Positions 1 to 4,915 of a DNA stretch of 6,863 nucleotides are shown here, piece after piece. The position numbers were made by a program, and so were the translations under genes. This stretch comes from Phycisphaerae bacterium. GTDB taxonomy: Bacteria > Planctomycetota > Phycisphaerae > Phycisphaerales > SM1A02. The DNA is taken from positions 1 through 6,863 of the forward strand of contig JABJQE010000234.1 of the NCBI GenBank assembly GCA_018663565.1. The letters run 5' to 3'. Position 1 is the stretch's first letter, and the number at the start of each line of letters is the position of its first letter. The notes under the pieces were generated by a model that was not told the DNA's origin, made no database searches, and saw only the letters and a list, made by a program, of their open reading frames with translations.

Positions 1-184
1 GCAAGTCAAGCCGGTGCGTGAGCCCTGCTTCTTCAAGCCCGCTGCAAGCCGGTACCCTGACTCGAAGCCAGGATTCCACATCGGGCTCATCTCCTCGTCC
101 TGAGACCGTGTGCCAGCCAGCGGGCTTGTCGAGGACGAGCCATTGTTCAGTTCGACGCAGGATGGTGGGCTCAGTAGGGGGCAT
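1..184 (-). CDS. RluA-family pseudouridine synthase, N-terminal part (cut by window edge)
   Basis: The reading frame starts at ATG 184-182 on the minus strand and stays open to base 1, giving 61 residues. A strong Shine-Dalgarno sequence, AAGGAGGT at 203-196, lies about 12 bases before the ATG and fixes the start. The protein reads MPPTEPTILRRTEQ, then WLVLDKPAGWHTV (about residues 15-27), the usual opening strand of RluA/RsuA-type synthases, and ends with GLTHRLDL. HRLD is the family's active-site motif, and D60 would be the catalytic aspartate that attacks the uridine. These enzymes isomerise specific uridines in rRNA or tRNA to pseudouridine in the cytoplasm. No S4 domain precedes the catalytic domain, so this is a short, catalytic-domain-first type. 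The target RNA cannot be told from this fragment. The gene is divergent from the tRNA-Pro gene, with 65 bases between them that must hold both promoters. Confidence 0.85.
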   Translation of the reverse strand, partial: MPPTEPTILRRTEQWLVLDKPAGWHTVSGRGDEPDVESWLRVRVPACSGLEEAGLTHRLDL

Positions 185-195
185 TTCGAAAAGGT

Positions 196-203
196 ACCTC
201 CTT
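196..203 (-). promoter_or_regulatory. Shine-Dalgarno site of the RluA-family gene
   Basis: AAGGAGGT on the minus strand matches the full anti-Shine-Dalgarno consensus and sits about 12 bases upstream of ATG 184-182. It decides the start of the partial pseudouridine synthase. Most other genes in the window lack such a site. Confidence 0.75.
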
Positions 204-247
204 GGCTCCGGCAGTGTTTCAAAGGCTCCGCTATCATTCCCGTCCCG

Positions 248-322
<75 letters not shown>

Positions 323-323
<1 letters not shown>

Positions 324-357
324 TTGACAAGGCCGCCCAGAGGGCGGCCTTGTCAAT
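323..357 (+). terminator. Perfect 16-bp hairpin directly behind tRNA-Pro
   Basis: Bases 323-338 and 342-357 are exact reverse complements (outer part ATTGACAAGG, inner part CCGCCC), with a three-base AGA loop. The hairpin would end the tRNA transcript. It has no real T-tract after the stem (TGAGCAG follows), so it may act as an intrinsic terminator of unusual form or as an RNA-end protector. The first base of the left arm is the tRNA discriminator base. Confidence 0.6.
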
Positions 358-382
358 TGAGCAGTAGGCCGAAGGGGCGGTA

Positions 383-406
383 CAGCATGGTGTCCACCTG
401 ATGCTG
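383..406 (+). other. Small hairpin in the leader before the dockerin-protein operon
   Basis: CAGCAT (383-388) pairs with ATGCTG (401-406), and inside it GGT (389-391) pairs with ACC (396-398) across a GTCC loop, leaving TG as a bulge. It lies between the tRNA terminator and the first operon gene, so it could be a leader structure or a second, weak stop signal. No T-tract follows. The rest of 358-483 shows no convincing promoter or RNA motif. Confidence 0.3.
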
Positions 407-483
407 GGGCAGTTACGAAACAGAGTGGAATATTCTCAAGATTGTGTGAACCTCTCTCCGCCCTTGCGCGCTGTATGAGGGTC

Positions 484-936
484 ATGACTGCCCCATTGCC
501 ACCAATCGAGTTCCCGGGCCCACGCGAAGATCCGCAGCTTGCTGCTGATCTCACCAGCATTTCGGGTCGTCAGCGTGTGCCGGATGAGCTGGATCTGCGG
601 GTGCTTGGCGATTTGAATATCGTGGCTCGACCAGTAGCGTGGGGCCGGCGACTTGCGGTGGCGGCCATGGTCGTTGTGGCGATTGGGTCAATATCGCTGT
701 TCATGATGCCACAGCTCGTTTCACGATACCGGCCCGCGCCCCGGGCGGCGTGGGACGTCACGTTGGATGGGCATGTTGATGTGCTCGATGCCTTTGTGCT
801 CGCGAAGACTATTGAGCAAGGCGGATTCGATGATTTCTCTGACTTCAACCGGGACGGCCGCGTCGACGCAGGTGATCTTGCCGTGTTGACCGCGCACGTT
901 GTTCAACGGGATGTTTCACAGGACACGGGGTCATGA
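484..936 (+). CDS. Single-pass membrane protein with C-terminal dockerin type-I-like domain
   Basis: With ATG 484 as start this is a 150-residue protein. Residues 1-50 are polar and begin MTAPLPPIEFPGPREDP. Two arginines (55-56) then precede a hydrophobic segment, about residues 57-79, so the N-terminus should be inside and the C-terminus outside. Residues 91-102 (D91, T93, D95, D99, D102) and 120-131 (D120, N122, D124, D128, D131) form two calcium loops of the DxNxDGxVDxxD type, each followed by a short helix: the arrangement of a type-I dockerin. In cellulosomes dockerins bind cohesins; many planctomycete proteins carry dockerin-like ends of unknown partner. The gene overlaps the next by ATGA (933-936). 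The start is uncertain: the frame is open back to TTG 442, ATG 475 is also possible, and GAGGG (477-481) is too close to 484 for an ideal ribosome site. The N-terminal part could be anti-sigma-like, but nothing visible proves this. Confidence 0.8.
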   Translation: MTAPLPPIEFPGPREDPQLAADLTSISGRQRVPDELDLRVLGDLNIVARPVAWGRRLAVAAMVVVAIGSISLFMMPQLVSRYRPAPRAAWDVTLDGHVDVLDAFVLAKTIEQGGFDDFSDFNRDGRVDAGDLAVLTAHVVQRDVSQDTGS

Positions 937-1364
937 CACGAATCATTGCCATCTGCGTGGCCTTCCTTGTTGCAATTGGACTCATGGGTATGACAGATGC
1001 CGCGCCTGCAGATGACGTGCGGTTCATGCCAGTCGATATTTATGTGGACAGTTATGACGCGCCGCTTGGGGCCTGGCAAATTGAATTTACGGGCCATGGT
1101 GATGTCGAGCTTGTTGGTGTGGAGGGGGGTGAGCACGCTGCCTTTGCGCAGCCTCCACACTATGACGCGGCGGCGCTCATGCAAGACCGTGTGATCCTTG
1201 CTGCTTGGAATACCACTGATGATCTTCCGACGGGGAAGACCCGTGTCGCTCGGCTTCATCTGCGTGTGACCGGTGAGCCTACATTTGAAACTACCTTGAT
1301 CGCCGCCGGAGATGCCAGCGGCGAACGCATTAAAGCAACGGCTATGATTGGATTATCTGAATGA
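933..1364 (+). CDS. Small secreted protein, possible cohesin-like beta-sandwich
   Basis: This is a 143-residue protein starting at the ATG that overlaps the previous stop (ATGA). Residues 1 to about 24 are a signal peptide: MTR, a hydrophobic core (IIAICVAFLVAIGLMGM) and a small-residue site near TDAA, so the product should be exported. The mature part (FMPVDIYVDSYDAPLGAWQ, then VELVGVEGGEHAAF, VILAAWNTTDDLPTGKTRVA and RLHLRVTG) alternates beta strands. It includes a GAWQIEF-type strand and a VARLHL strand late in the chain, as in cohesins and related carbohydrate-binding-like folds. The cohesin link is an inference from strand pattern and from its dockerin-bearing neighbour. No catalytic motif or transmembrane helix is visible after the signal peptide. 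Its own stop overlaps the next start, again by ATGA (1361-1364), so all three genes are likely translated in step. Confidence 0.8.
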   Translation: MTRIIAICVAFLVAIGLMGMTDAAPADDVRFMPVDIYVDSYDAPLGAWQIEFTGHGDVELVGVEGGEHAAFAQPPHYDAAALMQDRVILAAWNTTDDLPTGKTRVARLHLRVTGEPTFETTLIAAGDASGERIKATAMIGLSE

Positions 1365-3784
1365 GTATGTTCCCAAGATTGATGAAAGTGACGTTGGTCA
1401 GCACCTATTCAGCCCTTTCTTTGGCTTTGGTGTTCTCGTGTACCTCCACAACCGATTCAAAAAAGCCAGTGAGTTCAGCACCATCGGAGGCCACCACTAC
1501 GTTCAGTGGAGGGCGCCCCGGCATCGCTGGTAAGGCCGTGGCTGGGCAGGCAATTGTCGGTTCAGATTGGGACTCGCTCGGCGAAGCCGATGTGCTGCTC
1601 GTCATTGAAGCAGAGCGGAACTGGATTGAAGCAGCGCGGCTCGATATTGAAGCAGAGCGGAACTGGATTGAAGCAGCGCGGCTCGATATTGAAGCAGAGC
1701 GGCTCGATTTCGATAGGGCTATGGAAAGTCGTGTTATGGCTCGCAGGGCTTATCAAGCAAGCAGGGGTTATGAAGCCATGCCCGCCCACGCTCCGACACC
1801 CCCCGCAGCGCTGCGCCTTCCGACGATGGCTGTGGCTTCCAGTCTAGGCCTGAACGACGCGGACTCGCCGCAGATGCCCACAATCCCCACTTGCGGAACG
1901 CTCGCATGCATTCGTGCTGGTGCCACAGGGCCAGCCCAGTATGTGCCCGTTCCACTCGACCACACACAAGTTGATGCCGACATCAGTGGTTTCATTTCGC
2001 GTGTGCAGTTCACTCAGAAGTTTACGAATCCGTACAACGAGAAGATCGAAGCGATCTACACGTTCCCGTTGCCACAAGATTCTGCGGTGAGCGACTTTGT
2101 GATGAAGATTGGTGACCGCACGATCCGCGGCATCATCCGCGAGCGCGAGGAAGCGAAACGAATCTACGAAGAAGCACGTGCACGTGGACATGTGGCCTCA
2201 TTGCTTCAGCAGGAACGCCCCAACATCTTCACGCAGAAGGTCGCCAATATCGAGCCTGGCAAGTCGATTGATATCGACATCACCTACTTCGGCGCACTGC
2301 CATACCGCAACGGTGGATTCGAGTTTGTGTTTCCAATGGTGGTTGGGCCGCGGTACAACCCCGCAGGTAGTAGCGACCCGATCCTTGCTGTGCCACGTGG
2401 AGGCAATTCGTCCAGAACTGAAGGAACGGCAATCTCATATTTAGCGCCAAACGAGCGAAGCGGTCACGATATTGACATCAGCCTGACGCTTGATGCAGGT
2501 GTCTCGATCGAGTCCATTGCATCGCCCACCCATGCGGTGGCGATTGACCGGACTTCTCCACTGACTGCAACGGTCAAACTCAGCCCAATCGACACCATTC
2601 CCAATCGAGATTTCGTCTTGCGGTGGGATGTCGCTGGTGATGATCTGAAGACGGCCATGTTGACGCACACAGATGAGCGTGGCGAGTACTTCACGCTCAT
2701 GCTCGTGCCACCGGCTGAACTGAGCGATCTTGACCGCGCTCCAATGGAAATGGTCTTTGTGCTTGACTGCTCTGGCAGCATGAGTGGCGAACCATTGACG
2801 CTGGCCAAACAGGCTGTCAAGCGAGCGCTTCGCAGTATGCAGCCAGGCGATACGTTCCAGATTATTCGGTTCGCGCAGAATGCTGCGCAGATGTCTGCGC
2901 AGCCGCTTGCAGCCACTGCTGAGAATGTAGCAACGGGCATTCGGTATCTCGATGAACTCGCCGCCGGTGGTGGCACGAACATGATTCACGGCATTCGTTC
3001 GGCGCTGGCCTTCAATCATGACGACACCCACGTGCGGAGTGTTGTTTTCATGACCGATGGATACATCGGGAACGAAGCAGACATTCTGGGTGAGATCGGC
3101 CGCAATCTCGGCGATGCTCGTATCTTCAGTTTCGGCATTGGCTCAAGCCCCAACCGGTATCTCCTCCAGCGGATGGCTGATATGGGCAATGGCGTGGCAT
3201 CGTTCATCGGCCAAGATGACTCGGCTGTTGATGCAATGGATGAATACTTTGAACTCGTGAGCCACCCGGCCTTGCACGATGTCTCCATCGAGGTGGCTGG
3301 CGGTATGAGCGACGTGTATCCAGTCAACATTCCCGATGTCTTTGTCGGGCGTCCAGTCTTTGTGAGCGGGCGCCTGAACGAAGGATTTGATGGCGAAGTG
3401 GCGATCACTGGTTTGAGTGGTGGCGAATCTCTGGAACTTGATTGCCAGTGGGGCGGCCCAGGTGTTCGCCCAGGCATTGCGCAGATTTGGGCGCGGGCGA
3501 TCATCAAGGATCTCAGCGATCGCATGACATGGTCGACTGATGAGGGGCAATTGGCTAAGCGAATTGAAGAGATTGCCCTGACGTACCATTTGGCCTCTGC
3601 GTTCACGAGCTTTGTGGCTGTGGATTCGAGTCGCGTGACCGATGGCGACCACGGTACGACTGTGCACGTGCCGGTTCCCGTGCCGTCTGGTGTGCAGTAC
3701 AACACGACGGTTGGCAGCTCTCCGCGTTTACCAGAGGGGCCGCGATTGGCCGCTCCTGGGCAGGGCGGCTCGGTGGGGGGCTGA
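1361..3784 (+). CDS. VIT and von Willebrand factor A domain lipoprotein
   Basis: This is an 807-residue envelope protein. Residues 1-27 form a signal peptide ending VFSC; Cys27 could be lipidated, although Phe at -2 is not ideal. A Ser/Thr/Gly-rich stretch follows, then five 7-residue repeats at 82-116. A VIT domain spans about 194-312, with YVPVPLDHTQVDADISGF, the IREREEAKRIYEEA helix and the QERPNIFTQKVANIEPG stretch typical of the family. The vWA domain begins near 463 and has a full metal-ion-dependent adhesion site: D469, S471 and S473 (DCSGSMS), T539 (GGGTN) and D566 (MTDG). The C-terminal part contains LTYHLASAFTSFVAVD, usual for VIT-vWA proteins. The chain ends in a Pro/Gly-rich tail with no LPxTG sortase signal or C-terminal helix, unlike sortase-target relatives. 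The exact role is unknown; vWA domains bind protein ligands through a divalent metal. ATG 1361 is favoured by the ATGA overlap; Met8 at 1382 is an alternative that gives a neater signal peptide. Confidence 0.93.
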   Translation: MSMFPRLMKVTLVSTYSALSLALVFSCTSTTDSKKPVSSAPSEATTTFSGGRPGIAGKAVAGQAIVGSDWDSLGEADVLLVIEAERNWIEAARLDIEAERNWIEAARLDIEAERLDFDRAMESRVMARRAYQASRGYEAMPAHAPTPPAALRLPTMAVASSLGLNDADSPQMPTIPTCGTLACIRAGATGPAQYVPVPLDHTQVDADISGFISRVQFTQKFTNPYNEKIEAIYTFPLPQDSAVSDFVMKIGDRTIRGIIREREEAKRIYEEARARGHVASLLQQERPNIFTQKVANIEPGKSIDIDITYFGALPYRNGGFEFVFPMVVGPRYNPAGSSDPILAVPRGGNSSRTEGTAISYLAPNERSGHDIDISLTLDAGVSIESIASPTHAVAIDRTSPLTATVKLSPIDTIPNRDFVLRWDVAGDDLKTAMLTHTDERGEYFTLMLVPPAELSDLDRAPMEMVFVLDCSGSMSGEPLTLAKQAVKRALRSMQPGDTFQIIRFAQNAAQMSAQPLAATAENVATGIRYLDELAAGGGTNMIHGIRSALAFNHDDTHVRSVVFMTDGYIGNEADILGEIGRNLGDARIFSFGIGSSPNRYLLQRMADMGNGVASFIGQDDSAVDAMDEYFELVSHPALHDVSIEVAGGMSDVYPVNIPDVFVGRPVFVSGRLNEGFDGEVAITGLSGGESLELDCQWGGPGVRPGIAQIWARAIIKDLSDRMTWSTDEGQLAKRIEEIALTYHLASAFTSFVAVDSSRVTDGDHGTTVHVPVPVPSGVQYNTTVGSSPRLPEGPRLAAPGQGGSVGG
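1604..1708 (+). repeat. In-frame tandem repeat: five 21-bp units (two exact 42-bp copies plus a fused unit)
   Basis: Bases 1604-1645 and 1646-1687 are identical 42-bp copies. Each is made of two related 21-bp halves encoding IEAERNW and IEAARLD. A fifth 21-bp unit (1688-1708, IEAERLD) joins the front of one half to the back of the other. The encoded 35 residues (82-116) have a strict seven-residue period and a charged, Glu/Arg/Ala-rich make-up that suggests a long helix or coiled coil between lipid anchor and VIT domain. The lack of any silent change between copies points to recent duplication. Confidence 0.95.
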
Positions 3785-3801
3785 ATCACTCTTGAGCGTG
3801 G

Positions 3802-4089
3802 TCAGTCGGCCCGAACGGGCTTGTTCGCAGCAGTACCGCCACCGGAGCCAAGGTCATAGAGCACGGCGAGCACAATGACGATGATGCCGCCAATGCTGCC
3901 TGCTCCGCCGTCAAATGTGACGGCCCATGCAAATGCAAGGGTCGTCATTGGCAGGAAGATGAGCCCGAGCAGTGGGATTATCCAGGTGCTGTAGGCGTTG
4001 CTTATGAAGTCAGGGTTGGCGATCCATGTGAGTACAAGGATGACTCGCGGGAAGAGCAGGGCGAGTAACGCGACGAGGCAGCACGGCAT
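3802..4089 (-). CDS. Small three-helix membrane protein of unknown function
   Basis: This is a 95-residue protein starting at ATG 4089-4087 with AAGGGGA about six bases upstream, a usable ribosome site. It begins MPCCLVALLALLFPRVILVL and is almost wholly hydrophobic. Predicted membrane segments are about residues 4-24, 35-57 and 65-80, followed by a short polar tail rich in Gly, Ala and Lys. The CC pair near the start, FPRVILVL, and FLPMTTLAFAWA look like conserved features of a small uncharacterised bacterial membrane family, which I cannot name. It follows nuoA by 15 bases on the same strand, so the two are probably co-transcribed. A role with the NADH dehydrogenase is possible but only suggested by position. 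It ends 17 bases from the convergent VIT/vWA gene. Confidence 0.75.
   Translation of the reverse strand: MPCCLVALLALLFPRVILVLTWIANPDFISNAYSTWIIPLLGLIFLPMTTLAFAWAVTFDGGAGSIGGIIVIVLAVLYDLGSGGGTAANKPVRAD
3809..3826 (+). terminator. Weak hairpin that may end the VIT/vWA operon
   Basis: GCCC (3809-3812) pairs with GGGC (3817-3820) around GAAC, followed by TTGTT. It would lie within the tail of the convergent membrane-protein gene. The stem is short and the T-run poor; it is proposed only because the 17-base gap 3785-3801 offers nothing better. Confidence 0.25.
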
Positions 4090-4104
4090 AGAGGTCCCCT
4101 TTGA

Positions 4105-4494
4105 TCAGTCCCAGCGAAACACACCCTTCTTCCATGCATAGATGTAGGCGATGACCGACATCAGAAGGAAGAAAAGGATCCGGCCAAGAAAGAGGCCAGA
4201 CTCTGGGCTGCCGGGTTCAAGCTGAGTAAAGTCAACGGCCCAGGGGTAGAGGAAGATGATTTCCACGTCGAAGACAAGGAAGGTCATTGCCAAAATGTAG
4301 AAGCGAATATTGAATCGGCGACGTGCTGTGCCGATCGGATTCATGCCCGACTCGTAGGTGCTCATCTTGTCTTTGCCAACTCGCTTTGGGCCAAGCAGGT
4401 GAGAGGCCACAATATTCACAACGCCAAAGCCAACCGCCATCAGGACGAGGATGGCGATGGGGATGTACATCGGGAGTTGGGCAGCGAGGTGCAT
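4105..4494 (-). CDS. nuoA: NADH-quinone oxidoreductase subunit A
   Basis: This is a 129-residue inner-membrane protein with three predicted helices (about 10-34, 62-85 and 101-122), the usual size and topology of NuoA/ND3. The family signature is intact: YESGMNPIG (47-55) on the long loop, RRRFNIRFYILAM (58-70) and FLVFDVEIIFLYPWA (72-86). E48, D76 and E78 are the conserved membrane acidic residues. NuoA is part of the proton-pumping membrane arm of complex I, near the quinone site, and helps couple NADH oxidation to ion pumping. No nuoB, C or D gene lies beside it: upstream is a terminator and nrdJ, downstream a small membrane gene. ATG 4494 has no Shine-Dalgarno site; the bases just before it read GCCTCCTAGT, the reverse of one. 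Met9 is an alternative start without a better site. Confidence 0.96.
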   Translation of the reverse strand: MHLAAQLPMYIPIAILVLMAVGFGVVNIVASHLLGPKRVGKDKMSTYESGMNPIGTARRRFNIRFYILAMTFLVFDVEIIFLYPWAVDFTQLEPGSPESGLFLGRILFFLLMSVIAYIYAWKKGVFRWD

Positions 4495-4595
4495 ACTAGG
4501 AGGCAGTGTAGCGTACTGGGATTTTTTGGCGGCTCTCGGCGAGATCAGCTGGGCAGACGAGCGCGGCTTTTCCCCGTTCTATTTCTTTGCGTGCC

Positions 4596-4637
4596 AACAA
4601 CAAACCCCCGAGCCGACGGTGGGAGTCGGCCCGGGGG
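4596..4637 (-). terminator. Rho-independent terminator upstream of nuoA
   Basis: On the minus strand CCCCCGGGCCGAC (4637-4625) pairs with GTCGGCTCGGGGG (4617-4605) around a seven-base loop, TCCCACC. This gives 13 pairs, one of them a G-U pair that exists only in minus-strand RNA. TTTGTTGTT (4604-4596) follows. It should stop transcripts from nrdJ or from the structured region, separating them from nuoA. Confidence 0.8.
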
Positions 4638-4914
4638 GGAGGGAAGAGAGGAAGGTGCTCAGCGTTGCCGCCGAGCCTTCCTCTGGTGCCAAGGTAGTCG
4701 TAGTTCGCGATGGTGAGTCGCGAGACCACTAAGGGTGGGTGAGGACGATGCCGGGCGTCCTGCCCCGCGGACAAATCCCTTGTCCGCTGGATCGATTGAC
4801 ATCCTGTCTATCGATCCGAAAGTGGGAAACGGTTGCGTCCTGCTCCCTGTCCCCACCCAAAGCATCTTTATCCCCTTGGCAGAGATGAGATGCTGGAAGA
4901 GTCCTTCTCAGGAC
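4638..4914 (-). ncRNA. Candidate structured RNA or elaborate nrdJ 3' UTR
   Basis: The 421 bases between nrdJ and nuoA hold no convincing gene but many hairpins. In minus-strand order: GTCCT-GAGA-AGGAC (4914-4901), just after the nrdJ stop; a 7+5 bp stem with small internal loop (4894-4861); a 13-bp stem with one A-A mismatch and GGA loop (4817-4789); an 8-bp stem GCGGACAA/TTGTCCGC (4787-4767); a 6-bp stem AGGACG/CGTCCT (4761-4742); a bulged stem using UAGU/ACUA and TCGCGA twice (4731-4701); a 16-bp stem with two-base bulge and GCAA tetraloop (4684-4647); then the terminator. The A-C mismatches seen on the plus strand become G-U pairs on the minus strand, so the RNA is probably read from the minus strand. 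I find no signature of tmRNA, RNase P RNA, SRP RNA or a tRNA. Bases 4495-4595, next to nuoA, are its leader; I see nothing clear there. Confidence 0.4.
4647..4684 (-). other. Long hairpin with GNRA tetraloop
   Basis: On the minus strand AGAGGAAGG (4684-4676) pairs perfectly with CCTTCCTCT (4655-4647). Inside it CTCGGCG (4675-4669) pairs with CGCTGAG (4664-4658) using one G-U pair, closed by the GNRA loop GCAA (4668-4665), with a two-base CA bulge on the 3' side. It lies ten bases before the terminator hairpin. GNRA loops often dock into receptors or bind proteins in structured RNAs. Confidence 0.6.
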
Positions 4915-4915
4915 A

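Noticed and set aside
1604..1708. Direct repeats considered as a CRISPR array or mobile-element scar
   Set aside because: Units are contiguous with no spacers and stay in frame inside a coding region with a clear heptad meaning.
4498..4503. AGGAGG on the plus strand near the nuoA start
   Set aside because: The only start codon nearby (GTG 4506) is followed at once by TAG, so it serves no plus-strand gene.
4638..4914. tmRNA, RNase P RNA or SRP RNA in the hairpin region
   Set aside because: GAGGAAGG resembles part of the RNase P core by eye, but it is paired in a local stem and the other conserved blocks are missing; no tmRNA T-arm or SRP tetraloop motif is present.
4495..4915. Cobalamin riboswitch for nrdJ
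   Set aside because: This region is downstream of nrdJ on its strand and holds no recognisable B12-box; the nrdJ leader is outside the window.
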